64,000 nucleotides of DNA, from assembly GCF_010728325.1 (NCBI RefSeq), contig NZ_AP022570.1, positions 930,001 to 994,000 of the forward strand. The letters run 5' to 3'. The notes below the pieces were generated by a model. That model was not told the origin of the DNA and made no database searches. It saw nothing but the letters and a program-made list of their open reading frames with translations. Below, piece after piece: positions 53,452 to 62,302 of this stretch (its first letter is position 1; each line of letters begins with the position of its first letter). The stretch comes from Mycolicibacterium poriferae (GTDB lineage Bacteria > Actinomycetota > Actinomycetes > Mycobacteriales > Mycobacteriaceae). A program made the position numbers and the translations under genes.

Positions 53452-55476
53452 CTAGACCGTGACGGTGTCCGCCGCCGGCTGACGGGTCGGGGTGATCCTT
53501 CCCTTGACGCCCTTGACCGACGCCCGGTTCAGCAACTCCTGGTAGAAGTCGTCGGAGACGGTGCGGGTGCGGGTCAGCAGGAATCCGCTCAAACCGGTGA
53601 AGTCGGTGACGATGGCCCACTGGTAGTCGGGGTCGAGGTCGACGATCCAGTAGTTGCCGGGCGGGTTGGTCGAGGGGTTGCCGAAGAAGAACGCGACGTT
53701 GAGCTTGTTCTGCGAGCCCTCGACCGGCAGCGCCGCACCGACGATGCGGGATTCGGGTCCGTTGTTGACGAAGTAGTTGCCCGAGTTCTCCACCCTGATG
53801 GACCCGTCGGGGTTGAGGCTGTACTGCGCGGTGGTGTTGACCAGCCCGATGGAGAAGAACTGTTTGACGCTGCCCACCTCGTACCAGGTGCCCAGGTAGC
53901 GGTCCAGGTCGACGACCGGCGGCGGAGCCAGGACCACCGCCGCGGTGTCGCCCATCACGATGTACTGGTCCGGGGCTCCGTAGATGCCGGCGCCGTCGGC
54001 GGGCCCCAGGCCCTGGTAGAGGTCGTTGATCCACCCGGTGGCCAACGTGTACACCGCCTCGGTGTTGCCGGCGGGGGAGAACCGGGTCACCAGTTGAGCG
54101 AAGAAGTCGATGATCGGGTTGCTGCCCAGCATCGAGTCGACGTGCGAGCCGTTGGCCAGCGTCACGCCCACGAACTGGCCGGGGCGGGCGGCCACCAACT
54201 CGGCGGTGGTCGCACCGTTGGAGTTGAAGGGCTGCGGCGGTGCGGCGATCTGATAGACGGGGATGTAGGGGTTGTCCAGGCGTTGCAGCGCGTCGGGGAC
54301 GACTCCGCTGAACGAGAACCCGTCGAACATCACCACACCGCGCAGATTGCCTCCGCTGCTGGGATCTGCGGCGTAGTAGCCGCCCGCAGCGGTGGCGAAG
54401 CCCCCGCCGGCGGAGTGGCCGGAGAGCACGAAGCTGGTCGGCAGGGTTCCCACGAGTCCCGCAGCGGTGGCGCTCATGTTCAGCGAGTCCTCGCCACCGA
54501 CGAACATCGCGGCCACACCCTGCTGCAGGGCCGTGCCGTTGATCCAGCAGCCGCCGCAGCGCAGCGACGGGAACGACGGCAGGTTCGCGGCCACGACCAC
54601 GCTGTTGGTCTGCTGAGCCAGTGTCTTGGCCAGCGCGGAGTAGGACGATTTGGTGCCGAGGAAGCCGTGCTGCAGCCAGATGACACCGGTCGCGGCAATC
54701 GAACCGTCGGCTTGGGTGGGGAAGTACCAGTCGGCCCGCGTCCGGAACTCGTCGTCGTCGAGGGGGATGGTCAGCGTTGCGCGCCCGGTCTGAACACCGG
54801 TCACGGGGCCGGCCGCGGCGGCCTGCAGGACTGCAGCCGCGGCGTCTCCGCTGGCGGAATCGGCCGTTTCCGACGTCGCTTGGTTAGCGGCGTCGGCCTC
54901 CGCGGCCTCGTCCGGGACGGCCGCTGCTCTGCCGGTGGACTGGGTGACCGCCTGTTCCGAGGCGGCCTCCGCGGCCTCAGCGGTTGGGGTGGCCGGGTCG
55001 GTGTCGGAGGAGGGCGCTGAGCTCTCGACTTCCGTGGCGTCAGTGGTCTCGGCGTCGGTGGTCTCGGCGTCGGTGCTGTCGACGTCGGCGTCCGTGCTCT
55101 CGATTTCGACGCCCTCGGTGCCGTTGGAGGCGTCGGTGGATTCTTCGCCGGCCGAGGCGAGGTCGTCGATCTCGAGCTCGATCGCGTCCTCCAGGGCCGC
55201 ATCCGCCTGCGCCTCTTCATCCGCGTCGTCGTCCGCCGAGCGTTTGATCGACGCGGGGATCGTTGCCGGGTCGGCGGCAGTGCCGGAACCCTCGGTGGTG
55301 CCGCCGTCGGGGGAGTCCTGTGACGCCGCCGACGAGTCCTGCTCTGTCGACGAGCTGGCCGAGTCCGCACTCTCGGAATCCGTGTCGGCAGCCGCCACAC
55401 CGGTCGCCGCGGCGAGCGTCAGACACCCACCGGCCCCGATGGCCCCAACCCAGATCAACAGTCTTCTCGAGGTCAC
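53452..55476 (-). CDS. Secreted alpha/beta-hydrolase-lipocalin fusion protein with acidic linker
   Basis: A 674-residue protein in four parts. Residues 1 to about 30: signal peptide ('SRRLLIWVGAIGAGGCLTLAAATGVAAA'). About 31-220: low-complexity, rich in Ser, Thr, Asp, Glu and Ala. About 225-500: alpha/beta-hydrolase of the chlorophyllase/PET-hydrolase-like group ('GVIWLQHGFLGT', nucleophile elbow 'LSGHSAGGGFATAAGG', 'VTLANGSHVDSM' with the likely His). About 525-660: lipocalin ('RYLGTWYEVGSVKQFF', the GxWYE signature of bacterial Blc-type lipocalins). GTG 55476 begins the signal peptide; the ribosome binding site is weak. The fusion suggests a lipid or hydrophobic ester is bound and hydrolysed at the cell surface. 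Confidence 0.85.
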   Translation of the reverse strand: MTSRRLLIWVGAIGAGGCLTLAAATGVAAADTDSESADSASSSTEQDSSAASQDSPDGGTTEGSGTAADPATIPASIKRSADDDADEEAQADAALEDAIELEIDDLASAGEESTDASNGTEGVEIESTDADVDSTDAETTDAETTDATEVESSAPSSDTDPATPTAEAAEAASEQAVTQSTGRAAAVPDEAAEADAANQATSETADSASGDAAAAVLQAAAAGPVTGVQTGRATLTIPLDDDEFRTRADWYFPTQADGSIAATGVIWLQHGFLGTKSSYSALAKTLAQQTNSVVVAANLPSFPSLRCGGCWINGTALQQGVAAMFVGGEDSLNMSATAAGLVGTLPTSFVLSGHSAGGGFATAAGGYYAADPSSGGNLRGVVMFDGFSFSGVVPDALQRLDNPYIPVYQIAAPPQPFNSNGATTAELVAARPGQFVGVTLANGSHVDSMLGSNPIIDFFAQLVTRFSPAGNTEAVYTLATGWINDLYQGLGPADGAGIYGAPDQYIVMGDTAAVVLAPPPVVDLDRYLGTWYEVGSVKQFFSIGLVNTTAQYSLNPDGSIRVENSGNYFVNNGPESRIVGAALPVEGSQNKLNVAFFFGNPSTNPPGNYWIVDLDPDYQWAIVTDFTGLSGFLLTRTRTVSDDFYQELLNRASVKGVKGRITPTRQPAADTVTV

Positions 55477-55632
55477 GGACCGGAATCTAGCCGCGGCACC
55501 CGGCGTCGCACAGCGAATTGTCTCGAACGTCAGATTGTTGTCACGCCGCGCGCCTGACCAACCAGCAAATTTGCTCCACGGTGACATGACTAGGTATAGC
55601 CTTAGCCGCGATCGTTGACGAGGGGGGAAATT

Positions 55633-57648
55633 GTGGCGTTGACAAGCAGTGATGGCTGGGACTCGCGACGCCCAGCGGTGCGGCGCCGGGCAGAAGACTT
55701 CCCGGTGCGGCAATGGCTGAAGCTGGGTGCGGCGTCGGCCGGTTTGGGTGCGGCCCTGTTGGGGTTCTCGTTGCTGGGACCCGACGCCGCGACGGCGGCC
55801 GCCGACAGTGGTGCGGAGTCGTCGGTATCGCAGAGCAGCGACTCGGCCGAGGCGTCCGGGGATCACACCGAGGCGGCCCAGTCGGACGCCGACGACGCCG
55901 ACGACGCCGACGTTGATGACGCAGACGACGATGCCGCCGACGTTGATGACGCAGACGACGATGCCGAGGAAGCCGCGGGCGCCGCAGCGCTCGACGACGG
56001 TGACACCCTCGACGACAACGTCACCGACGAGAGCGACACCGGCGAGAGCGACACCGACGAGAACGATGGCGCCGGCGAGAACGACGGCACCGGCACTGAC
56101 CAGGACAGCGGCACCGTCGAGGACGATGGCACCGGGACGGGCGGCGTCACCGAGCAGGTCGAAACGCTCGCCACCGGCAGCGACACGCCAAGCGCCCCCG
56201 CTGAGCAGGTCCTCGAACCCTCGCTCGCATCGACAACTGATGGCGATGACGCGGTCGAGGAGGACGTCACTCTCGCAGCGTCGACCGCGGTGGAGGCGCC
56301 GGCGGCCGCGGACGAACCCGCCGCCGAACCCGTACCGGCCCCGCCATGGTTGGCGCCCCGGCGCACCTGGAGTGACGTCGTCGCCGACACCATCGACGCC
56401 TGGACGAACAGCACGCAGGCCTGGATCGACTCGCTGTCGGTCAGCGAAGAGCGCAAAGTCGAACTGACAGAATCGTTCTGGAATCTGCGCCGCACGTTCT
56501 TCAACCAGGCGCCCACCGTGGCGCCGGTGCAGATCAGCGGTCTAGTCACCGGCCCGATCGACGGAACGATCGGCGCCGTGGATGCCGACGGAGACGAGAT
56601 CATCTACCGACTGGTGCGCGGGCCCAGGCAGGGAACGGTCGAGATCAACGCAGACGGCACGTACATCTACACGCCCGATGCGGATTTCGACGGCGTCGAC
56701 ACATTCCGCGTGATCGCCATCGATCGGGGCTTCCACGTCAACCTGCTCAGCCTGCTGCGCCCGATCGGCACCCGAGCCACCTCCCTGATCAACCAGAGTG
56801 CGATCACGTTCGCCTTCAACTACCTCGACGACGGCACCGGCTGGACCGAGGAACGGCGGCAGGCCCTGGAAGACGCTGCAACTCAGCTGCTCTGGTACTT
56901 CCGGGTCGATCAGCCGGTCACCCTGACCTACGACGTGGGTCTCGAGGACGACGAGTTCCTTGCCTCCGCGGGCAGCGATCCGATCTCAGAGCGTGCGGGC
57001 TTCTGGCGCACGGTGGTGCAGAACAAGCTGCAGACCGGCGTCGACTCCAATGGCGACAAAGCCGACGGGGAGATCTTCTGGAATTTCACCGAATTCGAGT
57101 GGGGACTCGATGAGGTGGCAGACGGCGAGTACGACTTCGTCTCGACCGTTCTGCACGAACTCATGCATTCCTTCGGTTTTCTGTCCGCTGTCGATGCGCC
57201 CGGAAAGAACAACGATCGCGACTGGGTGACGTTCGACAGATTCGTCGTCACCTCGGCGGGTGCCCGGCCGATCAGTCCGTTCTACCGGTGGCGCAACCGC
57301 TTCGATCCGTTGCTGACCGACGAAGAGGACGGACTGTACTTCGGGGGCGCCAACGCGATCGCCGCGTACGGCGGGCTGGTGCCGCTTTACACGCCGGATC
57401 CGTGGCAGCCGGGAAGCGCGATGAGCCACCTCGACGACTTCACCTTCACCGGCGCAGATCAGAAGATCATGAACGCCGCGACCGCCAGCGGGCTGAGTGT
57501 GCGGGTCCTCAGCCCGGTGGAACTGGCCATCCTCACCGACCTCGGCTATCAGGTGGTGATGCCGAATTCGCCGCCATATGCCGCGGCGGCCTTCGGGTTC
57601 GTGCTGCTGGGTGGGCGCCGCCGCAAGTCGAAGGCGGCGCCACGCTGA
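55633..57648 (+). CDS. Secreted metallopeptidase-like protein with acidic repeat region
   Basis: A 671-residue protein. The basic N-terminus and hydrophobic stretch ('RQWLKLGAASAGLGAALLGFSLLG') act as signal peptide. About 45-215 is highly acidic and repetitive. About 280-360 is a cadherin/Ig-like repeat ('GTIGAVDADGDEIIYRLVRGPRQG...ADGTYIYTPDADFDGVDTF'). About 385-640 carries the zinc-peptidase motif 'VLHELMHSFGF' (HExxH) and a later 'GSAMSHLDDFTF', with a possible third His ligand and Met-turn. The C-terminus is hydrophobic then basic ('FGFVLLGGRRRKSK'), resembling a membrane anchor or sorting tail. GTG 55633 follows AGGGGGG; TTG 55615 is also in frame. Confidence 0.8.
   Translation: MALTSSDGWDSRRPAVRRRAEDFPVRQWLKLGAASAGLGAALLGFSLLGPDAATAAADSGAESSVSQSSDSAEASGDHTEAAQSDADDADDADVDDADDDAADVDDADDDAEEAAGAAALDDGDTLDDNVTDESDTGESDTDENDGAGENDGTGTDQDSGTVEDDGTGTGGVTEQVETLATGSDTPSAPAEQVLEPSLASTTDGDDAVEEDVTLAASTAVEAPAAADEPAAEPVPAPPWLAPRRTWSDVVADTIDAWTNSTQAWIDSLSVSEERKVELTESFWNLRRTFFNQAPTVAPVQISGLVTGPIDGTIGAVDADGDEIIYRLVRGPRQGTVEINADGTYIYTPDADFDGVDTFRVIAIDRGFHVNLLSLLRPIGTRATSLINQSAITFAFNYLDDGTGWTEERRQALEDAATQLLWYFRVDQPVTLTYDVGLEDDEFLASAGSDPISERAGFWRTVVQNKLQTGVDSNGDKADGEIFWNFTEFEWGLDEVADGEYDFVSTVLHELMHSFGFLSAVDAPGKNNDRDWVTFDRFVVTSAGARPISPFYRWRNRFDPLLTDEEDGLYFGGANAIAAYGGLVPLYTPDPWQPGSAMSHLDDFTFTGADQKIMNAATASGLSVRVLSPVELAILTDLGYQVVMPNSPPYAAAAFGFVLLGGRRRKSKAAPR
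55906..55962 (+). repeat. 30-bp-period repeat in the acidic linker
   Basis: A 27-base sequence starting GCCGACGTTGATGACGCAGA occurs at 55906-55932 and identically at 55936-55962. It encodes ADVDDADDD twice, flanked by further Ala-Asp-Asp codons. Confidence 0.9.
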
Positions 57649-57729
57649 GTTCTGGCCGAATAGCGAAACGGGCCGATCCGTTCGGTCATGTTCCGGCAGG
57701 TGAACGCGGCGCCTGCCTATAGTGCAACT

Positions 57730-58566
57730 GTGCCTGAGATGAATCGCCGCGGTGCCATGCTCATGATGGGCTTGGGGATGGCCGCTGCGGCCACCCCGAT
57801 ACGCTCCGCTCACGCTCAGCCGCCCGCGGCGGAGACCGGCCCGCAGATGTTGTGGCAGGACGAGTTCAACGGCCCCGCGGGAGCACCACCGGACCCCGCG
57901 AAGTGGTTCATCGTGCCCGCCCGGGAGACGATCCGGAACCCGCACGAGTGGGACAAGCCCTTCAACATGGGCCGCTACGTGACCGACCAGGAGCACGTGT
58001 TCCAGGACGGCACCGGCAACCTCGTCATCCGCGCCACTCGCGGTGAGGGCGCGAACATCCAGGAGAAGTACGCCAGCGCCAAGATCATGGGGCTGTGGCG
58101 CGGTGGTATCGGGACCACCTGGGAGGCGCGGGTCAAGCTCGACTGCCTCACCGACGGCGCCTGGCCGGCGTTCTGGCTCGTCAACGAGAACCCCGTCCGC
58201 GGCGGTGAGGTCGACCTGGTCGAGTGGTACGGCAACAACGACTGGCCGTCGGGAACCACGGTGCATGCCCGCCTGGACGGCACATCCTTCGCCACCGACC
58301 GCCATCCCGTCGACAACGCCTGGCACACGTGGCGGATGACCTGGCAGCCCAGCGGAATGTACTTCTGGAAGGACTACCAGCCGGGCATGGAGCCGTTCTT
58401 CACGGTGCCGGCGAACTCGCTGCAGGACTGGCCGTTCAACGATCCGGGTTTCACGATGGTCCCCGTGTTCAACATCGCCGTGGGCGGCTCCGGCGGGCGT
58501 GAACCTGCCGGTGGCACCTATCCCGCCGAGATGCGCGTCGACTGGATTCGCGTCTTCAGCAGCTAG
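57730..58566 (+). CDS. Secreted GH16 family beta-glucanase (Rv0315-like)
   Basis: A 278-residue glycoside hydrolase family 16 protein. The N-terminus 'MNRRGAMLMMGLGMAAAATPIRSAHA' looks like a twin-arginine signal peptide with AHA cleavage. The catalytic motif is 'GGEVDLVEWYG' (ExDxxE: nucleophile and acid/base Glu). 'GLWRGGIGTTWEARVKLDC' and 'WPSGTTVHA' match Rv0315, a beta-1,3-glucanase, as I recall it. Starts at GTG 57730 or ATG 57739. Confidence 0.9.
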   Translation: MPEMNRRGAMLMMGLGMAAAATPIRSAHAQPPAAETGPQMLWQDEFNGPAGAPPDPAKWFIVPARETIRNPHEWDKPFNMGRYVTDQEHVFQDGTGNLVIRATRGEGANIQEKYASAKIMGLWRGGIGTTWEARVKLDCLTDGAWPAFWLVNENPVRGGEVDLVEWYGNNDWPSGTTVHARLDGTSFATDRHPVDNAWHTWRMTWQPSGMYFWKDYQPGMEPFFTVPANSLQDWPFNDPGFTMVPVFNIAVGGSGGREPAGGTYPAEMRVDWIRVFSS

Positions 58567-58754
58567 CGCGCGTCGAGACGACTCTGTCGACTGTGTCCGG
58601 TTGTACGCCCGCGCGCGTACTTCTGTATCCCTTAGGGGAGATCCTCGTTTCCCAGCATTGACCCCCGCTGTGAGCCGACGCAGCATCGATGGCGCGATGC
58701 CCTTTCGCTTCGCCCGCACGAGCCAGCGGAATCGCCACCCTCAGGAGGTCAGTG

Positions 58755-60050
58755 ATGTCCCTCGTCGACGCATCCGGCAAGGCGCAGACTCGCCACCGGA
58801 ACGAGTCGGTGCAACGGTTCGTCAGCCGGTACGTGCCGGCCACCGGGACGCGCCCACCGTCCTACGACTCTGTTGTCATCGCAGGAAACGGTATCGGCGC
58901 TCAAACGTTCGCGGCGCAGCTGGCCAAGCATCCCCAGTTCGAAGGGAAGATCACCCTGGTTGCGCCGCCAGCCAAAGAGTCGCGCCGACTCATCAACGGG
59001 GTCAGCCTGCGTGGTATCGCCGCTGATTTCCTGAGCTCAGCCGTCGGTGTCGATCATGCGACCCTCCTGCAGGCCGCGACAGGCACCAGCCTTCCCGGAC
59101 CTGTCGCCCACCGCCAGACCGCCGCGATGGCCATCGACCGAAACGGTGAGTGGACATTCAGCGATTCGGGTCCCTGGCAGGGCGGAAGCAGGGGCAATGC
59201 AGCCCCGCTCGTCTACGGTATGCGCAACAGCCGCCTGGTTGCGGGGCTGCGCGAACTGCTGGCCGAGCATCCCGTCGAGTACGTCGACGACATGGTGGAA
59301 TCGGCTGCGCACCTGCGGAGTTACGCTGCCGGGACACGGCCGCTGTTGGTGAATGCGACCACCAAACCCACACTGCTGGGTGGTGACTCGAGCCGGCCGC
59401 AGCGGCTCGTCCTGGCTGTGCAAGCGCCGATGTTCGAAGCGGAGTCGGGGATTTCGCGCCCTCTGCAACGGGATACCACCTTCGCTCCGCTGATTCGTCG
59501 CAATGACATCATCGACGTCGGATACTTCACCCCGTTCGCCGACCCGCTGTCGCCCCGCTCGACGTGGTACGGCATCTTCGCCCGAGTCGTCGACGCGGAT
59601 TCCGGCTTCGACAAGGACGCCGAACTGGCGACCATGACCGCGGAACTGCATGGCGTCGCCAACGCGCTGGGACTGATGGTCGACGACGCAGCTGAGACCC
59701 TGGCAGGTGCACTGGTCCCGGCGTCGTCGTGGGGCAAGGTGGCACGCTCCAAACCAGGAACCCTGGAGCTCAAGCGGATGTACTCAGGGGGAGCGCCCTG
59801 CTACTACGCAGACGGCATGGTCTCCGCGGCGATCGGTGGTGTCATCGGCGCAGAAGCCGTGATGCACGGTCAGGACCCCGATGCCGCAATCCGCCGCGCG
59901 TTGCGCCCCTGGCGTCGACACAATTTTCTGTGGTGGCTGGAGACCAACAAGATCGCCGCACTGACCGACAGGTTTCTTCGCGTCAATGTCCAAGCCTCCA
60001 TGGCATATCCGCACAGTGCGGGCCTGAGAATGTGGAAGTCCGCAGCGTGA
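58755..60050 (+). CDS. FAD/NAD-dependent oxidoreductase, probable oxygenase component
   Basis: A 431-residue protein with an N-terminal Rossmann dinucleotide site 'SVVIAGNGIGAQTFAAQLAKH' (about residues 41-60) and a C-terminal 'YYADGMVSAAIGGVIGAEAVMHG', similar to the FAD-contacting helix of flavoprotein oxidases. ATG 58755 has AGGAGGT 7 bases upstream. Its stop overlaps the start of a flavin reductase gene (GTGA), so the pair probably forms a two-component, reduced-flavin-dependent monooxygenase or halogenase. The family and substrate are not recognised. Confidence 0.72.
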   Translation: MSLVDASGKAQTRHRNESVQRFVSRYVPATGTRPPSYDSVVIAGNGIGAQTFAAQLAKHPQFEGKITLVAPPAKESRRLINGVSLRGIAADFLSSAVGVDHATLLQAATGTSLPGPVAHRQTAAMAIDRNGEWTFSDSGPWQGGSRGNAAPLVYGMRNSRLVAGLRELLAEHPVEYVDDMVESAAHLRSYAAGTRPLLVNATTKPTLLGGDSSRPQRLVLAVQAPMFEAESGISRPLQRDTTFAPLIRRNDIIDVGYFTPFADPLSPRSTWYGIFARVVDADSGFDKDAELATMTAELHGVANALGLMVDDAAETLAGALVPASSWGKVARSKPGTLELKRMYSGGAPCYYADGMVSAAIGGVIGAEAVMHGQDPDAAIRRALRPWRRHNFLWWLETNKIAALTDRFLRVNVQASMAYPHSAGLRMWKSAA

Positions 60051-60556
60051 ATGGTTTCACGCGAACCACGGTCGGCGCCGACGAGTTCCGGACGGCCATG
60101 CGTCGCCTCGCCGCTGGAGTGAGCATCATCTCGGCGCCGAGTCCGAAAGGCCCTTTGGGTATTACGGCCACAGCGGTCACGTCGCTGACCGCAGAGCCAC
60201 CCAGCCTGCTCTGCTGTGTCAACAAGAACCTCGTCGTGAGTGAGGCCATCAAGTCGATGGGTCGGTACGCGGTCAACGTCCTCGGCCAGGAACACTGCAC
60301 CCTGGCGAGGCGCTTCGCCGGCATGGACGGTGCCCGGGGCGCCGAGAAATTCACGGCGGGCGATTGGGAGTACACGCCAGATGGCGTTCCCCGGCTCGCC
60401 GACAGCCTGGTGTCATTGTCGTGCGACGTCGACCGCGTCGTGGCGGCCGGCACGCACGACATCCTGATCGGGGTCATCACCGACATCCGGACCGGCAAGC
60501 AGGGTGAGCCGCTCATCTACTGTGACGGATCGTTCTCCGGGGTACTGGCCTTGTGA
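60047..60556 (+). CDS. Flavin reductase (HpaC/StyB-like)
   Basis: A 169-residue flavin-reductase-like protein with the FMN-binding split-barrel fold: 'FRTAMRRLAAGVSIISA', 'GITATAVTSLTAEPPSLLCCVNKN', 'YAVNVLGQEHCTLARRFAG' and 'GTHDILIGVITDIR', with the conserved HxxxxG region. It supplies reduced flavin to a partner oxygenase using NAD(P)H. GTG 60047 overlaps the stop of the FAD protein; the two are translationally coupled. Confidence 0.88.
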   Translation: MNGFTRTTVGADEFRTAMRRLAAGVSIISAPSPKGPLGITATAVTSLTAEPPSLLCCVNKNLVVSEAIKSMGRYAVNVLGQEHCTLARRFAGMDGARGAEKFTAGDWEYTPDGVPRLADSLVSLSCDVDRVVAAGTHDILIGVITDIRTGKQGEPLIYCDGSFSGVLAL

Positions 60557-60684
60557 CGGTATCGATTGTCCAGCAGGGCATTCCACGCCTCCGCTGCCGT
60601 CGAACACCGGGCTGACCCGTCGACCGGGCCAGTCAGCCGCTCACCGCGGGTCGCGCTTCGTAGTACTGGGCCCCGCGAAACGAG

Positions 60685-61902
60685 TCAGAGGTGGCCCCTG
60701 TTCTGCATCACGGTGGTGTAGTGCGCGACAGCTTGCCCTCGGTTGCCGACGTTGAGCTTCCGCAGAATCCGCTTGACGTGGGTCTTGATGGTGCCCTCGG
60801 CGAGGAACAACTGTGCCGCAATGTCGGCGTTGGTCGCGCCGGTGCTCATCAGTTGCAGAACTTCGAGCTCGCGGCGGGTCAGGGTGCGCACTAATCTCAT
60901 CGAGTGCGCGGCGCGGTTTTCTCCGGTGGCCGGCTCGTGCACCAGATCGGGCTGCACAGCCAGCTGGCTCATGGCCACGTCGGTCAATTCGCCTGAGCCG
61001 ACGATGGTGCGGAGCTGCGCCTCGGTCTGGTAGGTCAGAGTCTCCAGGAGGGCACGCTGCCGCATCAGCTGCTGCAGCGTCAGGACACGCTCCAGTGCCT
61101 GGCCGATGGAGAAAGCCAACTCGGCGGCGATGTCGCGGTCGAAGGCGTCGAGTTCGCGACCACTGTCGTAGGCGTCGAGGTGCAACGTGGCTTCGATCTG
61201 TCCGTTGACGAAGATCGGTGTGGCCACATATGCCCGGGTGCGGAGCATCCCCACGATCGGCTGGTAGGCCTGCGGCTCCTGCTGTGCATCGGACACCAGC
61301 GCGGGCATCCGCCGCCGGACGACCTCCGCCTCCAGCACTCCCGGCACGAGCGGTATCGCGATCTGCTCAGCGCGGGACTGGCAGTCTGCGGCCCACTGTT
61401 GGTTGGAAGAAAAGTATGTGGACGTGGCGTGCAGCCGGCCACTGTCGATTTTGAACACCATTGCGCGATCCAGACCGGATGCCCTGCACGCTGCCTCTGC
61501 AGCAGCCCTGAGCAGGCTCGCGGGATCGTTGTGCCCGGTGAATCGCATCCGATGGCGGATGCTGCCGAGTGAACGGATGCGATCCTCGACCAACAGCTGC
61601 TGTTGTTTGGCTGCGAGCTGCTGCAACGTCAGTGTGACCTCGCAGATGGTCGCCATCCGGGTCGGATCGTTGGCGGCCAATTGCATCTGCCGACGCAACT
61701 CTGCGATGACGAGGTCGACGTGCTGCCCGAGCTGGCCGTATTCATCCTCGTCCGGCGAGGAAGACCACTGCGGGACATCCACGACGGTACGTGCGCGGGC
61801 CAGGGCCTCAGTCAGTAGCGCAGAGAGGGATCGGCCATCCTGGCCGCGGTTGTTACGCCCGCGTCCTGACGACGTCCGCGTCGGGGCGAACTTGATCGGC
61901 AT
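60685..61902 (-). CDS. GAF-domain LuxR-type transcriptional regulator
   Basis: A 405-residue regulator. A helical N-terminal region (about 1-110) is followed by a GAF-like sensor domain (about 125-290, 'DPASLLRAAAEAACRASGLDRAMVFKIDSG...AYVATPIFVNGQIEATLHLDAYDSGRELDAFDRDIAAELAFSIGQAL') and a C-terminal LuxR HTH (about 335-395, 'LTRRELEVLQLMSTGATNADIAAQLFLAEGTIKTHVKRILRKLNVGNR'). There is no receiver domain. ATG 61902 has GGGAGGT upstream. It converges on the flavin oxygenase/reductase pair, its most likely target. Confidence 0.87.
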   Translation of the reverse strand: MPIKFAPTRTSSGRGRNNRGQDGRSLSALLTEALARARTVVDVPQWSSSPDEDEYGQLGQHVDLVIAELRRQMQLAANDPTRMATICEVTLTLQQLAAKQQQLLVEDRIRSLGSIRHRMRFTGHNDPASLLRAAAEAACRASGLDRAMVFKIDSGRLHATSTYFSSNQQWAADCQSRAEQIAIPLVPGVLEAEVVRRRMPALVSDAQQEPQAYQPIVGMLRTRAYVATPIFVNGQIEATLHLDAYDSGRELDAFDRDIAAELAFSIGQALERVLTLQQLMRQRALLETLTYQTEAQLRTIVGSGELTDVAMSQLAVQPDLVHEPATGENRAAHSMRLVRTLTRRELEVLQLMSTGATNADIAAQLFLAEGTIKTHVKRILRKLNVGNRGQAVAHYTTVMQNRGHL

Positions 61903-62194
61903 ATGACCTCCCGCACGGTCGAGGACATCCCCGCAGCATGCCTGCTGCGGAGAGCGCCGTGCAACGGATTGCGCCCGATGTACCCCGAACTGGGTACTCC
62001 CTTGACCTGACCGGCGGAGTCGTCGCGTCGCAGACGAGCCACCCCAGAGGTGCCGACGTCCACGCGGGTACTGCGCAATTCGATTCTCGGTCGAGAGCTT
62101 TCCCCGGGGTTCAGTAACGTGCCGGACTGTGGACACACCTGCGGAGGAAAGAAAAAGCCGGTGGGCGGGTGCAGCGTGCGCTGGCGGACATCCG
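61903..62194. other. Intergenic region, no gene seen
   Basis: 292 bp between the LuxR regulator start and the tRNA gene. It must contain the regulator promoter. Short self-complementary stretches occur (for example GCAGCATGCCTGCTGC near 61933-61948), but no open frame with supporting features was found. Confidence 0.4.
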
Positions 62195-62268
62195 TGGAGC
62201 CGATGACGGGAATCGAACCCGCGTATTCAGCTTGGGAAGCTGATGTTCTGCCATTGAACTACATCGGC
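62195..62268 (-). tRNA. tRNA-Gly (anticodon CCC)
   Basis: On the minus strand a full cloverleaf can be drawn: acceptor GCCGATG/CATCGGC, anticodon stem TCAGC/GCTGA with loop TTCCCAA (anticodon CCC, glycine), T-arm GCGGGTTCGATTCCCGT, and discriminator T followed by encoded CCA (62195-62197). Length 74 with CCA. Confidence 0.96.
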
Positions 62269-62302
62269 CTGGTCGAACAGAAAGGCTAGCACCCCCGCGG
62301 CG

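Noticed and set aside
55585..55610. Possible IdeR box (TAGGTATAGCCTTAGCC) between the two secreted-protein genes
   Set aside because: It aligns to the consensus only with a one-base insertion; ungapped matches are near background. Kept out of the feature list.
58567..58754. Extension of the FAD oxidoreductase to an ATG at 58689
   Set aside because: The ATG at 58755 has an AGGAGGT at ideal distance, and the upstream 22 residues look non-coding. The gap also contains a short GTACGC/GCGTAC palindrome that looks regulatory.
61903..62136. Upstream extension of the GAF-LuxR gene to 62136
   Set aside because: The extra residues show no domain features, and the ATG at 61902 has a well-placed GGGAGGT.
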